Shown: piece by piece, positions 50,792 to 61,161 of the stretch | How positions within the stretch are numbered: position 1 is the first letter of the stretch | Layout: each line of letters begins with the position of its first letter | From: Microbulbifer rhizosphaerae | GTDB taxonomy: Bacteria > Pseudomonadota > Gammaproteobacteria > Pseudomonadales > Cellvibrionaceae | DNA length: 64,000 nt | NCBI RefSeq assembly: GCF_014191725.1 | Contig: NZ_JACHWZ010000002.1 | Span: 261,735 to 325,734, forward strand | Direction of reading: 5' to 3' | Notes under the pieces: generated by a model | Told to the model about the DNA's origin: nothing | Seen by the model: only the letters and a program-made list of their open reading frames with translations | The model's database searches: none | Position numbers and translations under genes: made by a program

Positions 50792-53011
50792 CTATAACCC
50801 CATCTCCCGCACCAGGTGCCCGGCGCCATCCACGTGTTCCATCACCCACAACATATAACCCACGTCCACGTGGATGGCACGGGTGCTGTCGGTGAAGTCC
50901 CAGTCGGCGTTGATGCTGTCGTAGGTGCCGTCGAACACCAGCCCCACCAGTTCACCGCGGCCGTTCATGGTGGGCGAGCCGGAGTTGCCGCCGGTGATAT
51001 CCACGGTGCTGAGGAAGTTCACCGGCACCGAATCCAGCCGCTCGTCGTAGTAGCGGCCGAAGTCCCGCTTGTCGATGGCGCTGAGCAGCGCCTCAGGGGC
51101 GTCGAAGGGTTCCTCGCCGGTGTATTTGGCTTCCACGCCGCGCAGGGTGGTAAAGGGCACAAAGCTGTCCGCACCGTCGTTGCCGTCCGCCGCCGCAGTC
51201 ACGGTACCGGCGGGAGGGGTGTAGCCTTTCACCAGGCCATAGGTGACGCGCAGGGAGCTGTTGGCATCCGGGTAGACCGGTTTGCCCTGCTGGCGGTAGT
51301 AATCGATCAGCAGCGCCATGTACTGCGGGCGCAATTCGGCGAAGCGTCCTTCCATGGATTTTTCCCGCTGCTCCAGGGCGAGCATGTCCTCGTGCACGGC
51401 CACCGCCAGTTGGATAAACGGGTCATCACTGTCGGCGAAGCCCGCGGGCGCTTTGCCGATCCAGGCGAGGCGCTCGTCCGTTTCCCCCAGGCGGGTGTTC
51501 GCATACATCTTGTCGAGCACCGCCTCCAGGTCGGCATCCTCGCCGTCGATTTTCAGGAAATCGTCGAAGCTGGCAATGCGCTGTTCCTCCGGCAGCGCCA
51601 GGTAGCGCTGAAGGAAGTAGATCCATATCTGCCTGTCCACCGCCGGATGGAAGCTGCGCTCGATACGTCGCATGCCCTCGGTAAAGCGGGTCAGGTCCCG
51701 CTTTTGGTAACCCGGTTCGCGCTCCGCATCCGGTTTTTCACTTTCCACCGCCAGCCGGTACAGCTTTCGCGCCGCACCGAGCATGGCGGAGCGGTCCATG
51801 TAGTTGAGCACCAGGTCCCGCTCGCGGGTGGACTGCTGCTCGGTCACCAGTGCATCCAGGTCGTCGATGGTGGATTGGTATTTCCCCCGGCGCGCGTCGT
51901 CCGCCTCCACCCAGGCCTGCAGGTCCACCTCCAGTTTGCGCTTGCGCGCCAGCAGGTCGCTGCGCCCGTAGCCCTCCATCATGCCGGTGAAATTCTTGGC
52001 GTAATTGTTCAGCCCCGCCACCAGGCTGGCGTACTTCAATTCCGCGTCCTTGTTGCCGTCGGTGGCTTCGGCGATGGTCCGGGACCACTCCGCCAGCACC
52101 CGCTGCATGGTGGGGTAGTACCAGTCGAAATTGCTCTCCACTTCCTGCGCGGTGCGGTAGCGGTTGGTGCGCCCGGGATAGCCGGCCACCATCACGAAGT
52201 CCCCCTCCTCGGGTCCCTTCGCCGCCACCGGCAGGTAATGCTTGGGTTTATAGGGCACATTATCTTCGGCGTAGTCGGCGGGTTTGCCATCCTTGCCTAC
52301 GTAGGCGCGGTAGAAGGCGTAGTCGCCGGTGTGGCGCGGCCACATCCAGTTGTCGATATCGCCGCCGAACTTGCCGATGGAGGATGCCGGCGCGTACACC
52401 AGTCGCACGTCGCGGATTTCCATTTGCTTTATCAGGTAGTAGTCGAGGCCGCCGTAGTAGCTGTACACCTCGCAACGGTGGCCCGGGTTCTTCTCGCACT
52501 CGGCCACCAGTGATTTCTCCGCGTCCTCGATGGCCTTGAAGCGCGCGGCGCCGTCCATATCGTCGGACAGGCGCTCGTTCACCCTGTCGGTCACCTCATC
52601 CATGGCCACGGTCACATAGACACGCGAGCCGGGAGCCGCGGGCAGTTCCTCGCTGAGATCGCCAGCGAGAAAGCCGTTGGCGAGCAGGTCCCGCTCCTCG
52701 GTGGAGTTGTAGGAGATAGAGCCGTAGGCGCAGTGGTGGTTGGTAACCACCAGCCCCTTGGCGGAAACGAATGAGGCGGAGCAGCCGCCCAGGCTGATCA
52801 CCGCGTTCATCGGGAAGTCGGTGAGCTTGGTCATACCCGCCGGGTCCAGCTCCAGGCCCAGGCGATGCAGCTCATCCGCCAGTTCCGGCAACTGGTGCGG
52901 TTGCCACATGCCCTCGGTGGAATCGGTTGCCACCGGCGCGGGGTCGCTGGACTCGGCGCAGCCGGCGAGCAGGACCGCAGCCACCAGGGCGAAGGGATAT
53001 TTTATTTTCAT
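50792..53011 (-). CDS. S46-family dipeptidyl peptidase, lipoprotein
   Basis: 739 residues. A lipobox (VLLAGC) follows the signal, so the enzyme is membrane-anchored at its N-terminus. S46 (Dpp7/Dpp11 type) catalytic His in VVTNHHCAYGS and Ser in TGGNSGSPTMN. It removes dipeptides from extracellular or periplasmic peptides. Start MKIKYPF at 53,011. Its 3' end is duplicated at 43,891. Confidence 0.92.
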   Translation of the reverse strand: MKIKYPFALVAAVLLAGCAESSDPAPVATDSTEGMWQPHQLPELADELHRLGLELDPAGMTKLTDFPMNAVISLGGCSASFVSAKGLVVTNHHCAYGSISYNSTEERDLLANGFLAGDLSEELPAAPGSRVYVTVAMDEVTDRVNERLSDDMDGAARFKAIEDAEKSLVAECEKNPGHRCEVYSYYGGLDYYLIKQMEIRDVRLVYAPASSIGKFGGDIDNWMWPRHTGDYAFYRAYVGKDGKPADYAEDNVPYKPKHYLPVAAKGPEEGDFVMVAGYPGRTNRYRTAQEVESNFDWYYPTMQRVLAEWSRTIAEATDGNKDAELKYASLVAGLNNYAKNFTGMMEGYGRSDLLARKRKLEVDLQAWVEADDARRGKYQSTIDDLDALVTEQQSTRERDLVLNYMDRSAMLGAARKLYRLAVESEKPDAEREPGYQKRDLTRFTEGMRRIERSFHPAVDRQIWIYFLQRYLALPEEQRIASFDDFLKIDGEDADLEAVLDKMYANTRLGETDERLAWIGKAPAGFADSDDPFIQLAVAVHEDMLALEQREKSMEGRFAELRPQYMALLIDYYRQQGKPVYPDANSSLRVTYGLVKGYTPPAGTVTAAADGNDGADSFVPFTTLRGVEAKYTGEEPFDAPEALLSAIDKRDFGRYYDERLDSVPVNFLSTVDITGGNSGSPTMNGRGELVGLVFDGTYDSINADWDFTDSTRAIHVDVGYMLWVMEHVDGAGHLVREMGL

Positions 53012-53156
53012 GGGTACTCCAGTTTTTAAAAGCACTTATCCAGAATCAACGAAATCATGCACGGGGTTGGCCGGCGAATTGAGCGGACTGAACTCCGGCA
53101 CTTCACCTTTTCGCGACAGTTTTGCAAGCACACCACAGCCTTCTCCTTGCTGCCAA

Positions 53157-53181
53157 CATAATGATACAAGGTATCATTATG
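53157..53181. promoter_or_regulatory. Perfect 11-bp inverted repeat
   Basis: CATAATGATAC-aag-GTATCATTATG, 146 bp before the S46 start and between it and the lysR stop. AT-rich palindrome typical of an operator; the cognate regulator is unknown. Confidence 0.55.
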
Positions 53182-53220
53182 TAGCGCCGGTCCGTCAGTA
53201 ACATCACACCATTGGGGAGC

Positions 53221-54111
53221 TTATTGATCAGGGACGATCGAATCGCCAAGGTACTCACTGAAATAATCCAGCAACAGACTCACCTTCGGCGACAGGTGGC
53301 GATTATGGGGATAGAGGGCCCAGATGCCGTCGTCGGCCTCGCGGTAGTGTTCCAGCAGGGAAATCAAACGGCCCGTTCCCAGGTGCTCGCGCACATAGTA
53401 GCCGGGCAGTTGCACGATACCGATCCCCTTCAGGGCTGCATCGACCAGCGCCCAGCCGCTGTTGCAACGGATACTGCCACTGACTTTGATATTCCGCGGC
53501 CGATTCCTCTCCTGGAAGCGCCAGTAGTCCAGCGTCCCCGGCAGGCAGTTGTGCCGCCCCAGTTCCGACAGGCTGTGTGGCTCGCCGCGGGAGGACAGGT
53601 ATTCCGGGGAGGCGCAGACGTACAGGGTCCGCGACGCGAGTCGCCGCGCCATCATGCTGGAGTCGTCCAGCTTGCCCAGCCGGATGGCGAGATCATAGCC
53701 CTCTGCCACCAGGTCCAGCTTTTGGTTGGTCAGGTGCATCTCCACCTGCAGTTCCGGGTAGCGCAGCGCAAAATCGTTGACCAGCGGGGCCAGGGTCGTC
53801 TCCCCGTAGGTGACCGCTGCCGTCAGCCTGAGCCTGCCCCGGGGCACCTGCTGCAGGTCGGTAATGGCGCGCTCCGCCTCCTCCAGCCCGTCGAGCACCT
53901 GGCGGCAGTGCCGGTAGTAGACCTGCCCCGGTTCGGTCACCGAGACCTTGCGGGTAGTGCGATAAAACAATCTGGTCGACAGCCTGGCCTCCAGGGCGCT
54001 GACCTGGCGGCTGACTTGAGCCGTGGAAATCCCCAGCCTCCCGGCCGCGCCGGTGAAGCTGCCGGCCTCGGCGACAGCCACAAATTCGCTGACCCCTTCC
54101 CAACTGATCAT
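53221..54111 (-). CDS. LysR-family regulator next to formaldehyde genes
   Basis: 296 residues; winged helix at about 3-62 (FVAVAEAGSFTGAAGRLGISTAQVSRQVSALE), substrate-binding domain after 90. Divergent from frmA with a 139-bp gap, so it probably regulates formaldehyde detoxification; related LysR proteins flank frmA in other gammaproteobacteria. Start at 54,111 chosen for the family-typical N-terminus. Confidence 0.9.
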   Translation of the reverse strand: MISWEGVSEFVAVAEAGSFTGAAGRLGISTAQVSRQVSALEARLSTRLFYRTTRKVSVTEPGQVYYRHCRQVLDGLEEAERAITDLQQVPRGRLRLTAAVTYGETTLAPLVNDFALRYPELQVEMHLTNQKLDLVAEGYDLAIRLGKLDDSSMMARRLASRTLYVCASPEYLSSRGEPHSLSELGRHNCLPGTLDYWRFQERNRPRNIKVSGSIRCNSGWALVDAALKGIGIVQLPGYYVREHLGTGRLISLLEHYREADDGIWALYPHNRHLSPKVSLLLDYFSEYLGDSIVPDQ

Positions 54112-54205
54112 CGTTCCCCTCTCTCCGGCGGTATACCTAATTGTTACCAAATAGAAAATATAAATTTCAGAATGCTGTGATTATAAGGCATGCAGAAACA
54201 GATAG

Positions 54206-55378
<1,173 letters not shown>

Positions 55379-55390
55379 CCGGAGTTGGCG

Positions 55391-56230
55391 ATGACCATTG
55401 AAAACCTGAGCAGCAACCGGAGCTTCGGCGGCTGGCACAAGCAGTACCGCCACCAGTCCGAATCCATCAACTGCGAGATGCGCTTTGCTATCTACCTGCC
55501 CCCACAAACGGCCTTGGGCGAAAAAGTGCCGGCGCTCTACTGGCTGTCCGGACTGACCTGCACCGACGAAAACTTTATGCAGAAGGCCGGTGCCCAGCAG
55601 TTCGCCGCCCGCCTGGGGATGGCGCTGGTGGCCCCGGACACCAGCCCCCGGGGCGATGCGGTCGCCGACGACGAAGGCTACGACCTGGGCCAGGGAGCGG
55701 GCTTCTACGTCAACGCGACCGAAGCCCCGTGGAGCCGCCACTACCACATGTACGACTATGTTCTCGACGAACTGCCAAAGCTGGTGGAATCACTGTTTCC
55801 AGTCAGCGGCGAGCGCGCCCTGGCCGGCCATTCGATGGGCGGCCACGGCGCACTGGTGCTGGCGTTGCGCAACCCGGAGCGCTACCGCTCGGTGTCTGCG
55901 TTCAGCCCCATCGCCAATCCGGTCAACTGCCCCTGGGGCAGGAAGGCGTTTACCGCCTACCTGGGCGGGGACACCGCCGGCTGGGAGGAATACGACGCGA
56001 GCGTGCTAATGCGCCAGGCAACTGCCAAGGTACCGGCGCTGGTGGATCAGGGAGAGGCGGACGACTTCCTGGCCGAGCAGTTGAAGCCGGAGATGCTGGA
56101 AGCGGCGGCCGCGGCCAGCGACTACCCGCTGCAGCTGAGGCGCCGCGAGGGCTACGACCACAGCTACTACTTTATCGCCAGCTTTATCGACGAGCACCTG
56201 CGGTTTCACGCGCGGCACCTGGGTCTGTAG
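55391..56230 (+). CDS. fghA: S-formylglutathione hydrolase
   Basis: 279 residues, alpha/beta hydrolase. Nucleophile Ser in AGHSMGGHGAL (about 147), YDHSYYFIASF near the catalytic His. Releases formate and glutathione from the FrmA product. ATG at 55,391 with CCGGAG upstream is preferred to the in-frame TTG six bases earlier. Confidence 0.94.
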   Translation: MTIENLSSNRSFGGWHKQYRHQSESINCEMRFAIYLPPQTALGEKVPALYWLSGLTCTDENFMQKAGAQQFAARLGMALVAPDTSPRGDAVADDEGYDLGQGAGFYVNATEAPWSRHYHMYDYVLDELPKLVESLFPVSGERALAGHSMGGHGALVLALRNPERYRSVSAFSPIANPVNCPWGRKAFTAYLGGDTAGWEEYDASVLMRQATAKVPALVDQGEADDFLAEQLKPEMLEAAAAASDYPLQLRRREGYDHSYYFIASFIDEHLRFHARHLGL

Positions 56231-56337
56231 CGCCCGGCAATTTCTATTGCCGGGCCAGGGAATGTAGGGTGCGCCGTGCGCACCGGCGGCGCGCGCGGCG
56301 CACCCTACGGCAGCAGGAGCCTGCCTGGCGGCCGGGT

Positions 56338-57342
56338 TTAGCGATCAGTCTCCAGGGCATCCAGCCAAGCGGACTCCAGCTGCTCCCAGTTCCCGCGCTC
56401 GCGGTCGATCACCTCTACCCGGCTGTCCAGTGTATCGTCCAGCTCCAGCACACTCAGCACCGCATCCGCCTTGTTGAAGGCGAATACGCCCCGCTCGGTG
56501 ATAAACACCCCTTTTACCCGCTCCGCGGCGGCGCCGCTGATCAGGGAAAAGAGTGCGTCGAAACGGAACACCAGCGCCGGGTCGAAGCGCCAGCCGCAAC
56601 TGTGGTGGCCCTCGCCGCTGTTCTCCAGACGCCGGTAGCCGCACTCCGGCAGCGGTTCCTCTTCCATCGGGGGCGGCGTGGCGTGGGCGTGAGCCTGGCC
56701 AGCCGGCGAACAGAATCCGCTCGGGGCCCGAAGCCACTCCAGTTGGATGCGCCCCTGCTCCACCGCTTGCAGCGGCTTGCCCGCGGTGTTTTCCCCGAGG
56801 GCGAGAAAGCGGCGCAGGTTTTCCAGCTCCTGCGGTCTGTAGAGATCCACCTTGTTGGCCACCAGCAGGTCCGCCACTTCCAGTTGCTGGCGGAAGGTGT
56901 CGCTGCGCAGGTAGCGCTCGTCCAACAGGTTGCGCGCATCCACCAGGGTGAGGGTCGCGCGCAGGTCCAGCACGCCGGCGCGCACCGAGTCGGAGAGGGC
57001 GCCCAGCACCTCCCGCGGGTGGCCGAGGCCGGTGGGTTCGATCAGCAGTCGCTGGGGCCTGGCCCTGGTGAGCAGCTGGTTCAGGGCCACCTGCATGGGC
57101 AGGCCGGCGGCGCAGCACATGCAGCCCCCGGGCACCTCGCGGATAAAGATGTCCTCTCCCTCCCCCGCGCCGAACAGGCCGCCGTCTATGCCCACCTCGC
57201 CGAATTCGTTGACCAGCACCGCCCAACGCTCGTCCCGCGGCTTGCTCTCCAGCAGGTGGCGAATGGCGGTGGTCTTGCCGACGCCCAGGTAGCCGGTGAT
57301 CACATTGGCCGGAACCCGGCGGATCTCCTCGCGTGCCGACAT
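56338..57342 (-). CDS. CobW/COG0523 GTPase, zinc metallochaperone
   Basis: 334 residues. P-loop GYLGVGKTT, CMCC metal site (GGCMCCAAGL), NKVD, and a His-rich HAHAT segment. COG0523 proteins next to zur deliver or allocate zinc during starvation. The start directly follows the zur stop. The C-terminal CobW_C domain is present. Confidence 0.88.
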   Translation of the reverse strand: MSAREEIRRVPANVITGYLGVGKTTAIRHLLESKPRDERWAVLVNEFGEVGIDGGLFGAGEGEDIFIREVPGGCMCCAAGLPMQVALNQLLTRARPQRLLIEPTGLGHPREVLGALSDSVRAGVLDLRATLTLVDARNLLDERYLRSDTFRQQLEVADLLVANKVDLYRPQELENLRRFLALGENTAGKPLQAVEQGRIQLEWLRAPSGFCSPAGQAHAHATPPPMEEEPLPECGYRRLENSGEGHHSCGWRFDPALVFRFDALFSLISGAAAERVKGVFITERGVFAFNKADAVLSVLELDDTLDSRVEVIDRERGNWEQLESAWLDALETDR

Positions 57343-57810
57343 CTAAGCCGCACTCCGCGCGCAGTCTTCGCACAGGCAGTCCAGCTCCAGCTGCGAGGTG
57401 AGCAGGCGATAACCGGAGCCCTCCACCGTGTCGCGCAGCGCGGCGATTACCTCCGGCTTGATACCGATTTCCCGCACTTTGTTGCAGCGATTGCAGATCA
57501 GGAACTGCGGCGTTTCGTGGCGGTGGTCGCAGGCGATGTGGCCACAGGCCAGGTATTTGTTTTCCGAGTTGAGCTTGTGCGCCAGGTTTTCCGCGACCAG
57601 GAAATCCAGCATGCGGTACACCGACATGGCGGGGATGGACTCATCGTAGTCGCGGCTGTACTGGTCCGCGATCTCGTAGGCGGAAAGCGGGGTCTTGGCG
57701 CGCAGCAGAATGGCGAGAATATTCCTGCGCTTCTCTGTGAGCCGGGCCCCGGAGGCGCGGCAGCTCTGCTCCGCCTTGCCCAGGGTCTGTTTGAGTTCGG
57801 ATGCTTTCAT
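57343..57810 (-). CDS. zur: Zinc uptake regulator, Fur family
   Basis: 155 residues. Helix-turn-helix followed by Zn ligands ACGHIACDHRHE, ICNRCNK and a C-terminal LCEDC. Represses zinc-starvation genes when zinc is ample. In operon with cobW and the remains of zrgA and merC. Confidence 0.9.
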   Translation of the reverse strand: MKASELKQTLGKAEQSCRASGARLTEKRRNILAILLRAKTPLSAYEIADQYSRDYDESIPAMSVYRMLDFLVAENLAHKLNSENKYLACGHIACDHRHETPQFLICNRCNKVREIGIKPEVIAALRDTVEGSGYRLLTSQLELDCLCEDCARSAA

Positions 57811-57813
57811 GGA

Positions 57814-58099
57814 CTATTTCAGTTGCAGCTGGTTGTTTCGCGCAGTGAGCGAGGTGGCGCCCTGCCCCTCCGGGGCCAGCCATTGCACGGCGATCCTGTG
57901 AATACCGGGGAAACTCGCAAATAGCGCCACACCGATGGTGTCGAGCCGGGCCAGATTATCACACTGGAAACGATAGCTGGCGCGGAAGCTGGCGTGTCCC
58001 TTCTGGGAACCCGCTCCTTTGCCGTGGGGCACCGCCATCCACGGCAGCCGCCCCGGCGAAGAGAAGTGCAGCAGCGGAAACAGCCGTTTTCAGCTTCAT
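57814..58099 (-). pseudogene. Truncated and frameshifted zrgA (DUF2796)
   Basis: A signal peptide MKLKTAVSAAALLFAGAA is read from 58,099 and runs in a frame that differs from the conserved end GHASFRASYRFQCDN...QWLAPEGQGATSLTARN. DUF2796/ZrgA proteins have about 190 residues; here the first half of the mature part is missing. So the zinc-regulated periplasmic protein is broken, or a deletion plus a frameshift occurred. Confidence 0.7.
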
Positions 58100-58109
58100 T
58101 TGCCATCCC

Positions 58110-58473
58110 CTAGTCCGCAATCGGCTGGCGGCACAGCAGGCGCCGGTTCACCCAGTGGGAAGCCACCAGCAAACCGGCACCGCCGACGCTGGCCAGCAGG
58201 TCCCAGGTTCCCTCCAGGCAGAGCGCGACCAGCCAGCAACAGCAGGCCCGAGAAGCCGGCCACCATCACCGCCGGGCGCCGGTAGCGGCGGCAGGCGCCG
58301 GGAAAGCTGGTCAGCGCCAGCAGCAGCACTGGCAACAGCACCGCCAAGTGGACCAGGCGGTCCTCCAACAATGCGCCCAGCACCCCGAAGCCGCCCAGGG
58401 CCAACAGCGCCGGCGTCAGCAGGCAGTGGGCCAGGCACAGGCAGGAAACGAACATCCCCGCGGCGTCTCTCAC
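58110..58473 (-). pseudogene. Frameshifted MerC-domain membrane protein
   Basis: Begins like MerC (MRDAAGMFVSCLCLAHCLLT) with three to four membrane segments. After SGLLLLAG at about 58,220 the frame is lost. In the neighbouring frame a sensible end follows (LVALCLEGTWDLLASVGGAG, LLCRQPIAD, stop at 58,110). A one-base shift, either decay or a sequencing error. Confidence 0.7.
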
Positions 58474-58562
58474 CGGTAATCCTCCAGCTCGGATTAGCGC
58501 TCAGCGCGGAGCTGCGATGTCCTGGGCTTGCGCGTTTGCTTCAAGCAACTTTATGATAGATC

Positions 58563-58578
58563 ATATGATACATCATAT
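58563..58578. promoter_or_regulatory. Zur-box-like palindrome
   Basis: ATATGAT-ac-ATCATAT, flanked by further GATCAT/CATATC, in the divergent gap between merC-zrgA-zur-cobW and dksA2. Its place and AT-rich palindromic form fit a Zur operator that silences both operons when zinc is present. Confidence 0.6.
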
Positions 58579-58610
58579 CATATCGACTTAATCCAACCAG
58601 GACACCGTCG

Positions 58611-59030
58611 ATGCCCCCTTCCCCAATCAGCGAGCGGAAACTGCTGCAGATGCCCGCTTCGGACTATATGAACGAGCGCCAGCTGGCCTTTTTCCGGCTG
58701 GATCTCAGGGCCGAAACCCAGGCGGAGATAGAGTCCGGCCGGCGGGCGATCGCCACCGCGGAACTGGCTGCCGCCGACGAGTTGGACCGGGCGACTGCGG
58801 AGGAGGAGAACCGCCAGCGCCTGCGTTTTACCGAGCGCAAATATCTGCTGCTGCGCAAGATCCACCGGGCACTGGAGAAAATAGAGGACGGCAGTTACGG
58901 CTACTGCGAGATCAGCGGCGACCCCATCGGCCTGCAGCGTCTGCTGCTGCGGCCCACGGCGGAGCTGTCTTTCGAGGAAAAGGCCCGGCAGGAGGAACTG
59001 GAGCGCAACTACACCAAGCGGAGGGGATGA
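58611..59030 (+). CDS. dksA2: Zinc-independent DksA paralogue
   Basis: 139 residues. DksA/TraR fold with coiled coil (about 30-100). The zinc finger site GYCEISGDPIGLQRLLLRPTAELSFEE has only one of the four cysteines, as in DksA2 of Pseudomonas aeruginosa. Such proteins replace DksA on RNA polymerase during zinc starvation, which fits the neighbouring zur and the palindrome upstream. Confidence 0.9.
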   Translation: MPPSPISERKLLQMPASDYMNERQLAFFRLDLRAETQAEIESGRRAIATAELAAADELDRATAEEENRQRLRFTERKYLLLRKIHRALEKIEDGSYGYCEISGDPIGLQRLLLRPTAELSFEEKARQEELERNYTKRRG

Positions 59031-59043
59031 AGGGCAAAAAAGC

Positions 59044-59070
59044 AAAAGCCGGCATTACGCCGGCTTTTTT
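59044..59070 (+). terminator. Rho-independent terminator of dksA2
   Basis: AAAAGCCGGC-attac-GCCGGCTTTTTT, 14 nt after the stop, with a clear T-tract. Confidence 0.9.
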
Positions 59071-59346
59071 ATCGGACTGCTGCCAGTGCATCACCTTTCT
59101 CGACTGACGGCAACCTGATGGTTTGAGTATAGACGCTGCGGAAAGTTCCGCCCGCAACACCAGACTCGATACCAAGCATCGTCCGGCGGCGTTGCCGGCC
59201 CGTGACAGTTTCGTGAAGAATTTGTGACCACCTCCCCCTCCCGGGGGAGGATGTGGCTGGTTTCACCCGGGACCGCGGAGCTCCAGCTCCGCATCGAGTT
59301 CAACACTTGGCTCTCAGCTCGTTGCGGAGCCGGAGCTCCGCGAGTA
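59071..59346. other. Gap between dksA2 and ribA
   Basis: No gene seen. Holds the common GGAGCTCCAGCTCCGC inverted repeat at about 59,276-59,345, also found at 41,565 and near 43,765. Confidence 0.45.
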
Positions 59347-59961
59347 CTACTCATCTTCCGGCGAACCTTGGTCGTCCTCGAACAGGTGCCCCAACTTGCC
59401 TTTCTTTGTGGAGAGGTATTTCACATTGTGCGGGTTGCGCCCGGTCTCATGCGGCAGCCGCTCCACCACTTCGATGCCCAATTCCTCCACCGCCTTCACC
59501 TTGCGCGGGTTATTAGTCATCAGGCGAACGGACTTCACCCCCAGGTGTTCCAGCATCGACTTGAGGATCGAGTAGTCGCGCATGTCCGCACCAAACCCCA
59601 GCTGCTCGTTGGCCTCCACGGTATCCGCGCCGCAGTCCTGCAGGTGGTAGGCGCGGATCTTGTTGAGCAGGCCGATGCCGCGTCCCTCCTGGCGAAGATA
59701 GAAGATAGCCCCGCGCCCTTCGATGGCGATACGGTGCATGGCGTGTTGCAGCTGGGCGCCGCAGTCGCAGCGCAGGGAAAAGAGTGCATCGCCGGTCAGG
59801 CACTCGGAGTGAATCCGCGCGAGCAGAGGCTCCCCGGTGTCCATATCCCCCATGGTGAGCACCAGGTGCTCCTTGCCGGATTCCGTGTCCTCGAACCCGT
59901 GCATCGCGAACATGCCCCAGGGAGTGGGCAGTTTCGAGGATTCCACATAGCGAATGGTCAA
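59347..59961 (-). CDS. ribA: GTP cyclohydrolase II
   Basis: 204 residues from TTG at 59,961 ([15 protein letters not shown]), preferred because GAGAGG lies just before it and it fits the family start; TTG 59,976 would overlap the previous stop. Zn site [18 protein letters not shown] is intact, so it performs the first step of riboflavin synthesis. Needed because the GTP cyclohydrolase-like part of RibBA lacks this site. Confidence 0.92.
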   Translation of the reverse strand: MTIRYVESSKLPTPWGMFAMHGFEDTESGKEHLVLTMGDMDTGEPLLARIHSECLTGDALFSLRCDCGAQLQHAMHRIAIEGRGAIFYLRQEGRGIGLLNKIRAYHLQDCGADTVEANEQLGFGADMRDYSILKSMLEHLGVKSVRLMTNNPRKVKAVEELGIEVVERLPHETGRNPHNVKYLSTKKGKLGHLFEDDQGSPEDE

Positions 59962-59972
59962 ATCTTTACCTC

Positions 59973-60620
59973 TCAATTTCGCGCGCGCAGTATCAGAACT
60001 CCGCGCTGCTGCTCCATATCCACCCGGCTGAGAAAGCTGTTGCCCAGCAGGGTGATCTGGGGAAAATCGTCCGTGTGCACCGTGGCGTCCACGCTGTGCA
60101 ACTTGATGCCGCCGATGGTGACGCTGTCCAGTTTCAGCCGGTAGGCCTGGGTGACGCCGTTGGCGGTACTCACGCGGATCGGCTGAGCTCGCTCCAGGTT
60201 CAGCCCCAACCGGCGCGCGGTGGGATAGTTGAACGCGATGCTGGTAGCCCCGGTATCCACCATCATCGATACGCTGCGGCCGTTGACCCAGCCGCTGGTG
60301 CTGTAGTGCCCCCGGCTGTCCGGCATCAGGCGCACCTCGGCGCGCTCGGACCGCTGGTAGCTGGCCGCCACCGGCGCGTCCAGGGTCAGTTTTTGCTCCC
60401 GGCCATCGATGCGTATCCGCGCGTAATCGGTGGTGGCCTCCAGCAACTTCACCCCTTCAGGGGATTGCTGCCCGCTCTTCAGCAGACGCTGGCGGCCATC
60501 GATCTCCAGCATGGCGCTGCTGCCGAACAGGCCCTTGAGCTGCACCTGCTGGGCGGTGGCGGCCAGCGGTGGGGTGAGACAAAGGGCGGTGAAGAATATA
60601 GTGAACAGTTTTTTTCCCAT
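59973..60620 (-). CDS. Secreted retropepsin-like aspartic protease
   Basis: 215 residues, signal peptide. TIGR02281-type clan AA domain with [10 protein letters not shown] as the active-site motif, near GNSFL. Function unknown; the family is common and periplasmic. Close to ribA and pgpA on the same strand. Confidence 0.85.
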   Translation of the reverse strand: MGKKLFTIFFTALCLTPPLAATAQQVQLKGLFGSSAMLEIDGRQRLLKSGQQSPEGVKLLEATTDYARIRIDGREQKLTLDAPVAASYQRSERAEVRLMPDSRGHYSTSGWVNGRSVSMMVDTGATSIAFNYPTARRLGLNLERAQPIRVSTANGVTQAYRLKLDSVTIGGIKLHSVDATVHTDDFPQITLLGNSFLSRVDMEQQRGVLILRARN

Positions 60621-60629
60621 CGGCGTTCC

Positions 60630-61109
60630 CTACCCGATAAATAGAGCGGTCAGCTGCAGCACCACTGCCGCGTACACGGCGGCTAGTATATCGTCGAGCA
60701 TAATACCCACACCACCGTGCACCCGGCGGTCCGCCCAGCCGATCAGTTGCGGCTTGGCGATATCGAACAGGCGGAACAGCGCGAAACCATAGAGCGCCCA
60801 GATCCAGCCTGACGGGGCCATAAACATGGTAAGCCAGTAGCCCACCATTTCGTCCCACACGATACCGCTATGGTCGTGCACCCCGAGTTTTTCCGAGGCC
60901 GCTTCGCAGAGATAAAAACCCAGCAGCGCAGCGGCCACCACCACCGCCAGGTAGACTGCGGGAGCCAGCGGCTGCAGCAGCAACCAGACCGGGATCGCCG
61001 CCAGGGTGCCGAAGGTGCCCGGCGCCCTGGGCGCCAGGCCGGAGCCGAAGCCGAAGGCCAGCAGCATGGTGGGGCTGCGCAATAAATCGGAAAAGCTTGG
61101 CTGTTTCAT
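60630..61109 (-). CDS. pgpA: Phosphatidylglycerophosphatase A
   Basis: 159 residues, four membrane segments. PgpA motifs APGTFGTLAA, DEMVGYW and VHGGVGIMLDDILAA. Makes phosphatidylglycerol from its phosphate. Next to thiL as in many gammaproteobacteria. Confidence 0.92.
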   Translation of the reverse strand: MKQPSFSDLLRSPTMLLAFGFGSGLAPRAPGTFGTLAAIPVWLLLQPLAPAVYLAVVVAAALLGFYLCEAASEKLGVHDHSGIVWDEMVGYWLTMFMAPSGWIWALYGFALFRLFDIAKPQLIGWADRRVHGGVGIMLDDILAAVYAAVVLQLTALFIG

Positions 61110-61161
61110 TCCGGGGCTCTACTAATCCCCTGTAGGAGCGGCCGCTCCTACAAGGTAAGAA

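Noticed and set aside
50816..52513. Plus-strand frame opposite the S46 peptidase
   Set aside because: Antisense shadow; the minus strand has the catalytic motifs.
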